A stretch of DNA of 64,000 bases from CAVUNY01 sp963843535 (GTDB lineage Bacteria; Chloroflexota; Anaerolineae; Anaerolineales; Anaerolineaceae), in contig CAWJKU010000002.1 in NCBI GenBank assembly GCA_963843535.1, positions 62,001-126,000 on the forward strand. The letters are read 5' to 3'. Shown piece after piece: positions 1 through 9,179 of the stretch. The position numbers and the translations under genes are program-made. The number at the start of each line of letters is the position of its first letter. Within the stretch, counting starts at the first letter, position 1. Under the pieces are notes generated by a model, which did no database searches, was not told where the DNA came from, and saw only the letters and a program-made list of their open reading frames with translations.

Positions 1-1038
1 ATTGCCGAAGAATTGGGTGGAAAAGTTGTCATCAAATCTCAGGTTCTGGTTGGCGGCAGGGGAAAGGCTGGCGGCATCCGGTTGGCTCGCAATCCTAAAG
101 AAGCTGAAGAATTGGCCACTTTAATTTTAGGAATGGAGATAAAGGGGTTGCCGGTCAGTAAAATACTGGTAGATGAGGCTGTGGGGATCAGCAAGGAGAT
201 TTACCTGGGAATCACAAATGACCGCGCTGCCCGGCGACCGGTGATGATGGCTTCTTCGGCGGGCGGTGTTGATATCGAAGAAATTGCTGCCTCCAACCCG
301 GAAAAAATTATCAAAGTTCATATTGATCCTTTATTAGGTTTGAGAGATTTCCAGGCACGCGATGTGGCCATGGGAATTGACCTACCGCGGATTTATTGGC
401 GCCCATTTATGGAAATCGCGAAAAATCTATGGCATGCCTTTCTTGATAGCGATGCAACCCTGGCGGAAATAAATCCTCTGGTGATTACCTCTGAAGGAAA
501 ATTAATGGCATTGGATGGGAAAATGCTGGTGGATGATAATGCCCTATTTCGCCATTCGGATTTGAGTGAAATTCGCGACCAGGATAACGAAGCTGTTTCT
601 GAAATCGAAGCCCGAAAATACGGACTATCTTTTATCAAATTAGACGGAAATATTGGCTGTATGGTGAATGGCGCCGGTTTAGCCATGGCGAGCATGGATA
701 TTATCAAATTGTTTGGCGGAGATCCGGCCAATTTTCTGGATATCGGAGGCGGCGCCACATCAGATAAAGTGGCGGCAGCTTTACGAATCATCCTGTCGGA
801 TCCAAATGTCAAAGCAGTGTTGATCAATATCTTTGGTGGAATCACACGCTGTGATGAGGTTGCCAGGGGGATCCTTACGGCATTGGCTGATGTCAACACG
901 AAAGTGCCCATGGTGACGAGGTTGGTCGGGACAAATGCGGAAGAAGGCGCTCGCCTGCTTGCGGATGCCAACATGATCACCGCGATGACCCTGGCAGATG
1001 CTGCCCAAAAAGTCGTGTCGGTCGCAAAGGGAGGGTGA
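1..1038 (+). CDS. sucC: Succinyl-CoA synthetase beta subunit, 5' partial
   Basis: This is the beta subunit of the TCA-cycle enzyme that interconverts succinyl-CoA and succinate with phosphorylation of ADP or GDP. The reading frame is open from the first base of the window, so roughly the first 40 residues lie outside it. The visible start matches the ATP-grasp region of the family ([18 protein letters not shown]). The C-terminal ligase domain is complete, with the [12 protein letters not shown] and FLDIGGGA motifs and the nucleotide-side loop [14 protein letters not shown]. The stop codon lies one base before the sucD start and the sucD ribosome binding site is inside this gene, so the two are co-transcribed and probably translationally coupled. 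Identity is secure; only the N-terminus is missing. Confidence 0.96.
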   Translation: MAEELGGKVVIKSQVLVGGRGKAGGIRLARNPKEAEELATLILGMEIKGLPVSKILVDEAVGISKEIYLGITNDRAARRPVMMASSAGGVDIEEIAASNPEKIIKVHIDPLLGLRDFQARDVAMGIDLPRIYWRPFMEIAKNLWHAFLDSDATLAEINPLVITSEGKLMALDGKMLVDDNALFRHSDLSEIRDQDNEAVSEIEARKYGLSFIKLDGNIGCMVNGAGLAMASMDIIKLFGGDPANFLDIGGGATSDKVAAALRIILSDPNVKAVLINIFGGITRCDEVARGILTALADVNTKVPMVTRLVGTNAEEGARLLADANMITAMTLADAAQKVVSVAKGG

Positions 1039-1039
1039 A

Positions 1040-1906
1040 ATGAGCATTTTAATTAATAAAAATACCCGTTTGCTGGTGCAAGGTGTGACTGGGCACGAGG
1101 GATTATTTCATACTCAGCAGATGGTCCAATATGGCACGAACGTGGTGGCAGGAATTACCCCCGGAAAAGGTGGAGAATGGGTGCTGGATGGCAAAATTCC
1201 GATATTTGATTCGGTGCGAGCTGCCTTGGAGACAACCGGCGCCAACGCCTCGGTAATTTTTGTGCCAGCCCGCTTCGCCCCAGATGCGATGTTCGAGGCG
1301 GCTGACGCAGGAATTCCGCTGGTCATTTGCATCACCGAAGGTATTCCCGTGCAAGATATGATGAAAGTACGGGCTTACCTGGATCAGAAAGGCACGCGCT
1401 TGATTGGTCCTAACTGCCCGGGAATATTAACCCCCGGTGAATCAAAAGCGGGAATTATCCCTGGGAATATCGCCTTGCCGGGAAATATAGGGGTTGTATC
1501 TCGCTCCGGTACGTTGACCTATGAAATTCTCTACGCCTTAAAACAGGTTGGCGCCGGTTCAAGCACCTGCGTCGGGATTGGCGGTGATCCAATTAATGGG
1601 ACATCTTTTGTAGATGTGCTGGAAATGTTTGAGGCTGATCCCCATACGGATCAGATTGTTTTGATCGGTGAAATCGGCGGTAACGATGAAGAAAAAGCCG
1701 CTGAAATGATCGCGCGGCGGATGACCAAACCGGTCACAGCCTTTATCGCAGGGCAGTCTGCGCCTCCCGGAAAACGGATGGGGCATGCCGGGGCGATCAT
1801 CGAAGGCAAATCAGGGACTGCAGAAGATAAAATCCTTGCGCTGCAACGCGCTGGTGTACGCTTGGCTCGTTATCCCGAGGAAATTCCCAGTTTATTGGTG
1901 AAATGA
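1040..1906 (+). CDS. sucD: Succinyl-CoA synthetase alpha subunit
   Basis: This 288-residue protein binds CoA and carries the phosphohistidine of succinyl-CoA synthetase. The N-terminal CoA-binding Rossmann domain begins [21 protein letters not shown]. The C-terminal half holds the active-site histidine in [17 protein letters not shown], near residue 250. The length equals that of typical SucD. An in-frame ATG 42 bases upstream was rejected because the chosen start sits just after the sucC stop with a GGGAGGG ribosome binding site. A hairpin followed by a T-run comes directly after the stop, so the operon ends here. Confidence 0.97.
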   Translation: MSILINKNTRLLVQGVTGHEGLFHTQQMVQYGTNVVAGITPGKGGEWVLDGKIPIFDSVRAALETTGANASVIFVPARFAPDAMFEAADAGIPLVICITEGIPVQDMMKVRAYLDQKGTRLIGPNCPGILTPGESKAGIIPGNIALPGNIGVVSRSGTLTYEILYALKQVGAGSSTCVGIGGDPINGTSFVDVLEMFEADPHTDQIVLIGEIGGNDEEKAAEMIARRMTKPVTAFIAGQSAPPGKRMGHAGAIIEGKSGTAEDKILALQRAGVRLARYPEEIPSLLVK

Positions 1907-1913
1907 AAACGAA

Positions 1914-1952
1914 AAGCCGCCGGTCAAAAATGACCAGCGGCTTATTTTTTTC
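1914..1952. terminator. Bidirectional rho-independent terminator
   Basis: The arms AAGCCGCCGGTC and GACCAGCGGCTT pair over 12 bases with one G-T wobble around a short A-rich loop. A run of T follows on the plus strand and A residues precede on the minus side. It lies between the convergent sucD and acyl carrier protein genes and can serve both. Confidence 0.85.
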
Positions 1953-1960
1953 GTATTTGG

Positions 1961-2194
1961 CTATTGATGATCGTTTACATAAGAAACAACATCATTGACA
2001 GACTTGATGTTGCGTGCATCCTCATCCGAAATGGTCAATTTAAATTTCTCACTGAAGCCATCAATCAGGAAGAATTGGTCCATTGAATCGGCTTTTAAAT
2101 CTTCAATAAATCTCGTGTCCGGTTTAATTCCCGCCACATCAATTTTCATCACATCAGCGATAACTGCTTTTACATCTTCGAATGTGTCGCTCAT
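1961..2194 (-). CDS. acpP: Acyl carrier protein
   Basis: This small acidic 77-residue protein has the four-helix acyl carrier fold. The phosphopantetheine attachment serine lies in the motif DSMD at about residue 37 (DSL is the usual form; the Leu to Met change is conservative). It would carry acyl chains in fatty-acid synthesis or for a dedicated acyl-transfer pathway. The start is set by a strong AGGAGG site just upstream and a matching promoter further upstream. It stands alone, with no fab genes nearby and convergent to sucD, so its partner enzymes cannot be told from context. Confidence 0.93.
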   Translation of the reverse strand: MSDTFEDVKAVIADVMKIDVAGIKPDTRFIEDLKADSMDQFFLIDGFSEKFKLTISDEDARNIKSVNDVVSYVNDHQ

Positions 2195-2229
2195 ACCCGT
2201 CCTCCTGAAAGGTTTTCCATATTTATAGT

Positions 2230-2257
2230 ATTGTAGCCTGACCGGGGAACTTGTCAA
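2230..2257 (-). promoter_or_regulatory. Promoter of the acyl carrier protein gene
   Basis: Read on the minus strand there is a TTGACA -35 box (2252-2257), a 16-base spacer and a TACAAT -10 box (2230-2235). This is about 35 bases upstream of the acpP start codon. Confidence 0.7.
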
Positions 2258-2348
2258 GATATCCTGCATCTTTTTGGGTGAATTCACCCACCTTGATAAG
2301 TGAGTGAAAGCACAACACCTTTGGTATACTGGTAATATAAGGCTATCT

Positions 2349-3407
2349 ATGACTGGATCTCCTCCTTTATCATCGAGAAAAGCAGACCACATCCGGATCA
2401 ATCTTGAGCAGGATGTCCAATCCTCTGTGACGAGTGGGTTGGAGTCTTACCGCTTTACCCACGAAGCTCTGCCGGATTTAAACCTTAATGAAATAGATCT
2501 ATCCCAAAATATTTTCGGAAAACACGTATCAGCGCCAATATTAATTTCTTCTATGACCGGGGGTACCCCTGAAGCTGAGAAGATTAATCTGGTGCTTGCC
2601 GCTGCAGCGCAGGCAATGGGTATCGCGATGGGATTAGGTTCGCAAAGGGCAGCCATCGAACACCCAGAATTGGCCGCAACCTTTCAGGTAAGGCGGGTTG
2701 CACCGGATATCTTCCTGTTCGCGAACCTTGGCGCGGTCCAATTAAATTATTCGTATTCGGTTGACCAGTGCCGGCGAGCGGTGGATATGATCGAAGCAGA
2801 TGCTTTAATTCTGCATCTCAATCCACTGCAAGAAGCTCTGCAACCTGAAGGCGACACCCGCTTTAAAGGTTTACTGAAGAAAATTGAAACGGTTTGCCGG
2901 AATGTCGGGGTGCCGGTCATTGCGAAAGAAGTAGGTTGGGGCATCTCAGAAAATACTGCCCGGCGTCTGGCTGAAGCAGGCGTAGCTGGCATAGATGTTG
3001 CTGGCGCAGGTGGAACTTCCTGGTCGCAGGTTGAAATGTACCGCATTCAGGACCAGAATAGAGCCAGGGTGGCAGGGGCGTTTCGTGGATGGGGAATTCC
3101 GACCGCAGAATCCATCCAAATGGTCCGGCGCAGCGCACCTCATGTCTTGACTATTGCATCAGGCGGTTTGACTGACGGGATTGATATCGCCAAGTGCATC
3201 GCCCTTGGGGCCAGGTTAGGAGGTATGGCTGGTTATTTCTTGAAAGCCGCGGCGGATTATGAGGAATTAATTGCCGCAATTGAGGAAATTCGTAAAGAAA
3301 TTCAAATTTGTATGTTTGTGACAGGATCGGCAAATCTGGAAGAACTTCGGAAAGCATCGTTGAGAAAATATGGAACCGGTGGGGATGATGGAAGCAGAGA
3401 TATTTGA
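2349..3407 (+). CDS. fni: Type 2 isopentenyl-diphosphate delta-isomerase
   Basis: This FMN-dependent enzyme interconverts isopentenyl and dimethylallyl diphosphate, the C5 units of isoprenoid synthesis. The 352-residue TIM-barrel protein shows the family N-terminus ([17 protein letters not shown]), the ISSMTGG motif, the [11 protein letters not shown] segment, the HLNPLQE motif, the KEVGWGIS strand and the glycine-rich FMN phosphate site (ASGGLTDG). The ATG at 2349 gives the expected N-terminus; an upstream in-frame ATG adds 15 unconserved residues. The last 20-odd bases overlap the next gene, which supplies the prenyl synthase that uses its product. Confidence 0.95.
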   Translation: MTGSPPLSSRKADHIRINLEQDVQSSVTSGLESYRFTHEALPDLNLNEIDLSQNIFGKHVSAPILISSMTGGTPEAEKINLVLAAAAQAMGIAMGLGSQRAAIEHPELAATFQVRRVAPDIFLFANLGAVQLNYSYSVDQCRRAVDMIEADALILHLNPLQEALQPEGDTRFKGLLKKIETVCRNVGVPVIAKEVGWGISENTARRLAEAGVAGIDVAGAGGTSWSQVEMYRIQDQNRARVAGAFRGWGIPTAESIQMVRRSAPHVLTIASGGLTDGIDIAKCIALGARLGGMAGYFLKAAADYEELIAAIEEIRKEIQICMFVTGSANLEELRKASLRKYGTGGDDGSRDI

Positions 3408-4401
3408 TTTTCAGCTTCATGAAGCTATCGAAGTTGAATTAAAGGCGCTGGTCTACAAACATATACCTGCGGAATTCAAGGGTATGATTCCAATTCTCGC
3501 ATACCATATGGGTTGGGAGGGTGAAGGAGCAGGACTTAACGCGCAAGGAAAACGTATCCGGCCGATATTGGTATTGTTAAGCACAGCGGCAGCAGGGGGT
3601 GATTGGCGTTACGCGCTTCCCGGCGCAGCCGCGGTGGAATTAATTCATAATTTTTCTTTGATCCACGATGACATCCAGGATCAAAGCTCGAAAAGACGCG
3701 GCCGGGATACCGTTTGGGTTAAATGGGGTATCGCCCAGGCAATCAATGCCGGTGATTTAATGTTTACACTGGCGTTTTCCGCAATCGATAAATTGCGGGA
3801 AAGGCTGCCGTGCGAAGTCGTCCTGGAAGCCAGCACAGTTCTGCATAACACTTGCATTCAACTTACAGGCGGCCAACACCTTGATCTAGCGTATGAAAAT
3901 CTGCGCAGTCTTCCCATTGACGCCTATTGGCCAATGATCCAGGGAAAATCCGCGTCTTTAATCTCGTGTTGTTGTGAGTTGGGAGCAATTACTGCCCAAG
4001 CGACAAACCGCCAACGACAGGATTTTAGCGAATTTGGGAACCGCATCGGGCTGGCCTTCCAGGTCCAGGATGATTATTTGGGTATCTGGGGAGATGCCGA
4101 AAAGACAGGGAAATCTACCACCAGCGACCTGCTGTCCGGTAAAAAAACTTTGCCTGTCTTATACGCGCTCAGCAAGAATAAGCAGTTCTCGATACGTTGG
4201 CTCAGCGGTCCGATTCAACCTGATGAAGTAAATTCGATAATCCGTTTATTGGAAGCTGAGGGAGCAAAAGACTTTACGCTGCAAAATTCCGACCGTTTAA
4301 CTCGGGAGGCTTTATTTGCATTAGATCGCGCGGCTGTATCGCAGGTTGGAAAACAGGCTCTGATCGAGATGGCGCAAATGCTCATGAGCCGTGAAAAATA
4401 A
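3385..4401 (+). CDS. Polyprenyl synthetase (trans-isoprenyl diphosphate synthase)
   Basis: This enzyme condenses isopentenyl diphosphate with allylic diphosphates to make geranylgeranyl-type or longer chains for quinones, carotenoids or undecaprenol. The first aspartate-rich motif is [18 protein letters not shown] and the second is [10 protein letters not shown]; both Mg-diphosphate sites are intact. KRIRP near the N-terminus matches the IPP-binding region. Length (about 338 residues) is normal. It overlaps the 3' end of the IPP isomerase gene. The start may be 3370, 3385 or 3388; a GGTGGGG site favours 3385 or 3388. Chain length cannot be read with confidence from the sequence. Confidence 0.92.
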   Translation: MMEAEIFDFQLHEAIEVELKALVYKHIPAEFKGMIPILAYHMGWEGEGAGLNAQGKRIRPILVLLSTAAAGGDWRYALPGAAAVELIHNFSLIHDDIQDQSSKRRGRDTVWVKWGIAQAINAGDLMFTLAFSAIDKLRERLPCEVVLEASTVLHNTCIQLTGGQHLDLAYENLRSLPIDAYWPMIQGKSASLISCCCELGAITAQATNRQRQDFSEFGNRIGLAFQVQDDYLGIWGDAEKTGKSTTSDLLSGKKTLPVLYALSKNKQFSIRWLSGPIQPDEVNSIIRLLEAEGAKDFTLQNSDRLTREALFALDRAAVSQVGKQALIEMAQMLMSREK

Positions 4402-4435
4402 TTTAGCATTACCAAATAAATAGATAGGAGGGTCC

Positions 4436-5299
4436 ATGAATCCACAAAAAATGATCCAGACGAGGAAAAGCATATTGGGCTCCAGCGTACTAACCCTGGT
4501 AGTTCTGGCCGTTTTTGTTGGAGCCGCCTACGGCCTGGATATGCTTGCCAAACCATCCTTCAGTTCCAGTAGCCTGATGGTAATTGGGATTTTGATGGCT
4601 GTTCTACCGGCATTGGCCTGGTTGTTTTTCTTTTATCAGCAAGACCAGAGAGAACCAGAACCCAAGGGGATGGTCGCGCAAGTCTTTATTTTGGGGGCTT
4701 TATTAGCGATGGCGATTGGCATTCCAGTGGTAGAAGATCTCTTTCATGTGGGTACCTGGCTTTATGATAATTTTTGGGTCAACCTGGTCGGCGCAATCCT
4801 GGTGATTGGCCTCAGTCAGGAATTTCTGAAGTTTGCTGCAGTGCGATTTTCAGTCTTTTCGAGCGCAGAATTTGACGAACGCACGGACGGCATAATTTAC
4901 GCGACCGCCGCAGGCCTGGGCTTTGCCACAGTGCTCAATGTGTTTTACGTGGTGAATTCCGGCGGTGTTAATTTAGGCGTAGGCGCGATCCGGATTACAT
5001 TGACAGCGCTCGCCCAGGCCAGTTTCGCTGGAGTTACTGGTTATTTTCTCAGCCGATTTAAATTCGACCGACCTCCGGTCTGGTGGATGCCTGCCGGAGT
5101 TCTGGCAGCCGCTATTTTGAACGGGATTTTTTATACTGTTTACGGCACACTGAGCAAAGCCACGATCAGTTCGAGTGGGGCGTACATGCGTCCGTGGGTC
5201 GGATTAATTCTGGCGGTCATACTATCGGTCAGCGTTACTGCCTTGTTGAGCTGGTTTATTCGGCGGGATCAAAACCGGGTCGCTGGAAAGGAAGGGTAA
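4436..5299 (+). CDS. PrsW-family membrane protein lacking catalytic residues
   Basis: This 287-residue protein has about eight hydrophobic segments and clear PrsW-family hallmarks: the FFYQQDQREPEP loop (about residues 65-76) and the DGIIYATAAGLGFA segment (151-164). PrsW proteins are intramembrane metalloproteases with EExxK, FxxxE and histidine motifs. Here EE is QE (128-129), the FxxxE glutamate is Leu167, and the two histidine positions are Gln194 and Asn229. All expected metal or catalytic positions are therefore changed, which suggests a binding or scaffold role. An AGGAGG site precedes the ATG. The next two genes follow within a few bases and encode other envelope proteins. The family call is from motifs; the loss of activity is inferred. 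Confidence 0.8.
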   Translation: MNPQKMIQTRKSILGSSVLTLVVLAVFVGAAYGLDMLAKPSFSSSSLMVIGILMAVLPALAWLFFFYQQDQREPEPKGMVAQVFILGALLAMAIGIPVVEDLFHVGTWLYDNFWVNLVGAILVIGLSQEFLKFAAVRFSVFSSAEFDERTDGIIYATAAGLGFATVLNVFYVVNSGGVNLGVGAIRITLTALAQASFAGVTGYFLSRFKFDRPPVWWMPAGVLAAAILNGIFYTVYGTLSKATISSSGAYMRPWVGLILAVILSVSVTALLSWFIRRDQNRVAGKEG

Positions 5300-5303
5300 G
5301 CCA

Positions 5304-5864
5304 ATGAACCAAAATTCATTCCTTTCTACTTTTCTCGTAATCGCGGTAGTCGTAGTTGGATTGATTTGCGGCGCTCTATTGATGAACAGTGTGACAAATA
5401 GAACGAAGGCGATCAGTCAATCTGGGGTTACAGCCCTGGTGCCGGCCGGCATGAATGTGAATGCTGGTTTGCAAGGAGAAGAATTAGTATTTTGGACTTC
5501 GGATCAATTGGACCCCAACCTGCGGTATGAGGTAACAATCCTGCCCGCTGTTCCCGGGGGGGCTCTGACCGATGTAGTGGTGACTCGCAACTTTGACCGC
5601 AGCCAATCCATCGCTGGTTATGTCGTGATGGACCAGGCACAAGCAAGAATCCAAAATGAGGAAGGTTACCGGGTAGGTTTCGCGTATACTCTGCCTGGCG
5701 GGCGGGGAGTAATGCCCAGGGTTATTAAAGGGACAGATTATTTCCTGCCGAAAGGGGATAAAGTCCTGGTGATCACATTTGAAGATGAAGCAAGCTCATT
5801 TGATCAATCATCAGGCACTTTTCTTCGCTTCCTGGAATCGGTTCGTTTTTCGGTTGGAGGTTGA
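5304..5864 (+). CDS. Membrane-anchored protein of unknown function
   Basis: The 186-residue protein has one N-terminal transmembrane segment (about residues 8-30, FLVIAVVVVGLICGALLM). It is followed by a predicted extracytoplasmic domain of about 155 residues that is mostly beta-rich, with no cysteine in the outer part and no recognisable catalytic motif. I do not recognise a family. It starts four bases after the PrsW-like gene and ends one base before the serine protease lipoprotein gene. The three genes are therefore one operon, and this protein probably works with its neighbours at the outer face of the membrane. Confidence 0.8.
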   Translation: MNQNSFLSTFLVIAVVVVGLICGALLMNSVTNRTKAISQSGVTALVPAGMNVNAGLQGEELVFWTSDQLDPNLRYEVTILPAVPGGALTDVVVTRNFDRSQSIAGYVVMDQAQARIQNEEGYRVGFAYTLPGGRGVMPRVIKGTDYFLPKGDKVLVITFEDEASSFDQSSGTFLRFLESVRFSVGG

Positions 5865-5865
5865 T

Positions 5866-7605
5866 ATGAACCCCAAGAAGAAATTTGAAATTCTCTTTGT
5901 CGTCTTGGCCGTTTTACTGGTTGGCCTGGCGTGCGATTTAACTGCTCAGGAAACTCCAACTGCCGCCCCCACTTCCGTTCCAACTACTGCTCCAACTGCC
6001 GCTCCAACTGCCGCTCAGACCCCAATCATTAAAGTTGTAACCGTGACCGGGCAGGTTGTTCAGCCCACCCAGGCAGTGGTCGCCAGCCCTAGTCCTTCTT
6101 CGGACACTTTATCATCTGCTCAAAAGCAGCAGTTAGCGCATGCCACCGTGCGCATACTGCTGATGAAAAAAAAGAGTGGAAAATTGGTGCCGTTTGGTAC
6201 GGGATCGGGGACGATCATTTCCAAGGATGGCCTCATTCTGACCAACTGCCACGTCGCGGACCCAATGGCGATGGGCGCTCCTGAGGAAGAATCGCCGGAT
6301 GCGTTGGTGATCGAATTGGTCAATACCGAAGACCAGCCTCCGGTACCCATGTATACCGCCAAACTTCTAGCCTCCGATGGGACATTAGACCTGGCGGTGA
6401 TCAGGATCGATAAAAAACTAGATGGTTCGGCGGTCAATCCATCGAGCTTAAATTTGCCTTTCGTCCCGATAGGTGATTCGGATTCTGTACAATTTGGCGA
6501 TCCGGTCTTCGTTTTTGGTTTTCCGGGGATTGGCGGGGAAACAATAACATATACATCGGGCAGTGTTTCTGGTTTTGACACGATGTCTCCGATCGGAAAC
6601 CGAGCCTGGATGAAAACAGATGCAACTATCGCTGGCGGTAATTCCGGCGGACTGGCCTCAAATACTCGCGCCCAGATCATTGGCATTCCAACCCGCTTGG
6701 GTACATCTTCCGCCTCAAATATGACCGACTGCCGCTTAATCGCCGATACAAACGGCGATGGCCGGATCAATGAGAATGACACCTGCGTCCCGACCGGTGG
6801 GTTCATCAATGCTATTCGCCCAGTAAATTGGGCAAAACCCTTGATCGATGCTGGCCAGAAGGGTGTGGCATATACCAGCCCTTATGAAGATCAATCGACT
6901 CCGACCCAAACTCCTTCCAAGAATGCAGCTGTGAAGTTTGACTTGAATAACTGGTCTACCGCGGTAGATGAGAATAACTGCCCCTCGGAACCTGTAAAAT
7001 CGTTCCCGACAGGCACGGAGAAGATATACGGCATATTTAAATTTGCCAATATGACCAGCGGCGAGGATTGGAGCTATCGCTGGCTGCTGGATGATCGAGA
7101 AGTCTATTCAAACCAAGACAGTTGGAAAAGCAAGGAATCTGGTAATTGTTTTTCCTTCAGCCTGGAGAATCAAGGAAAAACGCTTCCGGATGGGGAGTAT
7201 CGTCTGGAGATATTCAGCGGAAGCGATATGGCTCAGGTGGGAGGCGCCACGACCCAGGTGGGTGGGCTGCCTGAGAATCCCCAATCTGCGGGTGATGTAC
7301 AGTTGAAAGGGATGATGGTTGATGCCAACAGTGGAAAAGGTATCGCTGATATCTATATGATTATATTGAATCCTGGTGTCGATCCCGACCAATGGTTATC
7401 TGACGGCTCAGACAGTGATATCCTGACCTATACCCAATCAGCCAGTGATGGATCTTATGTCCTCCCGGATCTGCTTCCCCGCGGAAATGAATATGGGGCC
7501 GTGGCTGGCAATAAGAAATTGGGGTACAAATCCGTAACAGGCTATATTGAAGTTACTGCAGATGATCCGGATGTCATCACCCTGACGATCGAGCTGTCAA
7601 AATAA
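5866..7605 (+). CDS. Trypsin-like serine protease lipoprotein with C-terminal beta domains
   Basis: A 579-residue secreted protease. A signal peptide ends in a lipobox with Cys23 (VGLAC), so it should be lipid-anchored. A Pro/Ala/Thr-rich linker follows (about 30-80). The chymotrypsin-fold domain has an HtrA-like triad: His129 (TNCHVAD), Asp175 (TLDLAVI) and Ser260 (GGNSGG). An EF-hand-like loop lies at about 294-305 (DTNGDGRINEND) and may bind calcium. No PDZ domain is visible; instead there is a beta domain (about 345-470) and a carboxypeptidase-regulatory-like domain at the C-terminus. The ATG at 5866 is preceded by GGTTGGAGG. The 3' end overlaps the convergent folK by nine bases. Confidence 0.88.
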   Translation: MNPKKKFEILFVVLAVLLVGLACDLTAQETPTAAPTSVPTTAPTAAPTAAQTPIIKVVTVTGQVVQPTQAVVASPSPSSDTLSSAQKQQLAHATVRILLMKKKSGKLVPFGTGSGTIISKDGLILTNCHVADPMAMGAPEEESPDALVIELVNTEDQPPVPMYTAKLLASDGTLDLAVIRIDKKLDGSAVNPSSLNLPFVPIGDSDSVQFGDPVFVFGFPGIGGETITYTSGSVSGFDTMSPIGNRAWMKTDATIAGGNSGGLASNTRAQIIGIPTRLGTSSASNMTDCRLIADTNGDGRINENDTCVPTGGFINAIRPVNWAKPLIDAGQKGVAYTSPYEDQSTPTQTPSKNAAVKFDLNNWSTAVDENNCPSEPVKSFPTGTEKIYGIFKFANMTSGEDWSYRWLLDDREVYSNQDSWKSKESGNCFSFSLENQGKTLPDGEYRLEIFSGSDMAQVGGATTQVGGLPENPQSAGDVQLKGMMVDANSGKGIADIYMIILNPGVDPDQWLSDGSDSDILTYTQSASDGSYVLPDLLPRGNEYGAVAGNKKLGYKSVTGYIEVTADDPDVITLTIELSK

Positions 7606-8085
7606 TGATCCACCAAAATGCAAGTCCGTGCGTTGGCGCACAGGGGTAGTCTGTTGGCAGGTGAGAGCTAATTGTGACATTTTGATGCCGGACTTGGGAT
7701 CAACCAGGTCTGGCAGCAGCCCAGAAAGAGGACATGCGATATGAGCCTGGAGCCAGATGTCTGGTTCCAGGCTTTGATTGTCGTAAATTAGTATATCCAT
7801 ATCCATGGGCCTGGGTGCATTTTTATCTTCTGTCCTCGTACGGCCTAATTTGCTTTCAATTTTCCTCAGAACGTGAATTTTCAGCTCCTCAGGGGTGAAA
7901 AAAGTTGTGATATGGACCGCAAGATTTAGGAAATTCGGGCCGTTTGAACCGACCGCGGGTGTTTCCCAAACAGGGGAAATCGCCTTTATCTCGACATAAT
8001 TTCGCAGCAAATATAATGCGGCGCGCATATGGAGTGCGGGCGAGATATTTGCACCCAGCAGCAAATAAACATCGTGCGATTTCAT
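7597..8085 (-). CDS. folK: 2-amino-4-hydroxy-6-hydroxymethyldihydropteridine pyrophosphokinase
   Basis: HPPK transfers diphosphate from ATP to the pterin alcohol made by FolB, the step before dihydropteroate synthase in folate synthesis. The 162-residue protein starts with the family's LLLGANI segment and contains SPVWETPAVG, the GRTRTEDKNAPRPMDMDILIYD catalytic loop region with the metal-binding Asp pair, and the HIACPLSG segment (usually HPRxxxR; here partly divergent). It overlaps folB by four bases, so it is translationally coupled to it. The C-terminal 20 residues look unconserved. Confidence 0.92.
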   Translation of the reverse strand: MKSHDVYLLLGANISPALHMRAALYLLRNYVEIKAISPVWETPAVGSNGPNFLNLAVHITTFFTPEELKIHVLRKIESKLGRTRTEDKNAPRPMDMDILIYDNQSLEPDIWLQAHIACPLSGLLPDLVDPKSGIKMSQLALTCQQTTPVRQRTDLHFGGSLF

Positions 8086-8444
8086 GCAGGATCTATCTGG
8101 CCGCGTTCTATCTCAACTCCAACCGATGCCGCGAAGCGGACGGCGCCAGGTTTTTCTACCCGGACATGAACTTTTTTGACCTGCGGGTTTTCCAGGCATA
8201 CATTCGCGATATCCGTTGCCAGGGCCTCGACCGTGTAACGTTGAATTTTTTCAGTGTGAGCCAGCACCCGTTTTGCTACCGTGCGGTAATTTACACAATC
8301 ATCGATCGAATCGCTGGCGCCAGCCCGGTTAATATCGGCGAACAATACGATGTTGATTACGATATCCTGCGGCTGTGAACGTTCATTGTCAGAAATTCCA
8401 ATCACACCCCGGCATAATAAGTCCTTGATGAAAATTTGATCCAT
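8082..8444 (-). CDS. folB: Dihydroneopterin aldolase
   Basis: This 120-residue enzyme cleaves 7,8-dihydroneopterin to 6-hydroxymethyl-dihydropterin and glycolaldehyde. Family features are the IFIKDLLCRGVIGISDNE start with the active-site Glu, the DDCVNYRTVAKRV segment, the TVEALATDIAN helix and the C-terminal HVRVEKPGAVRFAASVGVEIER stretch with the catalytic Lys. It sits between the folM-like reductase and folK in one minus-strand operon. A GGAG site precedes the ATG. Confidence 0.94.
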   Translation of the reverse strand: MDQIFIKDLLCRGVIGISDNERSQPQDIVINIVLFADINRAGASDSIDDCVNYRTVAKRVLAHTEKIQRYTVEALATDIANVCLENPQVKKVHVRVEKPGAVRFAASVGVEIERGQIDPA

Positions 8445-8453
8445 GGGAACTCC

Positions 8454-9179
8454 TTAGATAAGATGGCGGCCGCCGTCGAGATGCACGATTTCGCCTGTAA
8501 TGAATGAAGGTCCATCCAGGAAGAACAACACTGTTTGGGTGACTTCATCCAGGTTAGCCCACCGTCCAGCCGGTATGAAATTCAATATTTTAGAGACATC
8601 CGCTTGATCGGCAGGCGGTAAGATTGCGCCCATTGCGACGCCATTCACGGTAATATCCGGCGTCAGTACGGCTGCCAATGAACTTGTCATGCCTGCCAGA
8701 CCCACTTTTGAAATGGTGTAGGGGAAATGATCGCCCCCGGGGCGTAAGGCGCGCCAGTCCAAAAGGTTAACGATCCGTCCAGGCTCCCCTGGCGATAAAG
8801 AGGCAGCGAATGCCTGGCTCAACAAGAACGGAGCCGTCAGATTTACATTGAGATGATTTTGCCATACAGCCAGGCTGGTTTTGGTAAATGAAACCGGTTC
8901 AAAAATTGACGCATTATTAATAAGCGCGTATAGCTTTGTGTGCTTGCGCGCTTCGGGTATTATCTGGGTGACCTGCTCAGGGTTATTCAGATCGGCCTGG
9001 ATCAACCAGCATTTCTTACCCAGAGAGGAAATTTCATCCGCGACATTCTGGGCCTCAGGCAGCGAATGGCCAAAATGGATCACGATGTCCGCGCCAAGTT
9101 TGGCCAACCCAACTGCCAGATGACGACCGATGCGGCGCGCGCCGCCTGTGATCAAAATGGTTTTTCCATCAAGCGGCAT
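8454..9179 (-). CDS. folM: FolM/pteridine-reductase-like short-chain dehydrogenase
   Basis: A 241-residue NAD(P)H-dependent SDR. The cofactor loop reads TGGARRIG, the arginine-rich form typical of FolM and PTR1 pteridine reductases. The residue that is Ser in ordinary SDRs is Asp here (VNLLDWRALRP), followed by YTISK, the Asp/Tyr/Lys arrangement of pteridine reductases. The neighbours folB and folK support a role in reducing dihydropterins or dihydrofolate. The ATG at 9179 was chosen because an AAAGG site is correctly spaced; an in-frame ATG nine bases upstream has none. The start lies inside the 3' end of the lgt-like gene (11-base overlap). An SDR of other specificity cannot be excluded. 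Confidence 0.8.
   Translation of the reverse strand: MPLDGKTILITGGARRIGRHLAVGLAKLGADIVIHFGHSLPEAQNVADEISSLGKKCWLIQADLNNPEQVTQIIPEARKHTKLYALINNASIFEPVSFTKTSLAVWQNHLNVNLTAPFLLSQAFAASLSPGEPGRIVNLLDWRALRPGGDHFPYTISKVGLAGMTSSLAAVLTPDITVNGVAMGAILPPADQADVSKILNFIPAGRWANLDEVTQTVLFFLDGPSFITGEIVHLDGGRHLI

Noticed and set aside
393..980. 195-codon minus-strand frame inside sucC
   Set aside because: Shadow of sucC; no motif, no promoter.
6120..6809. 229-codon minus-strand frame inside the serine protease gene
   Set aside because: It is antisense to a domain with an intact catalytic triad; no family features.
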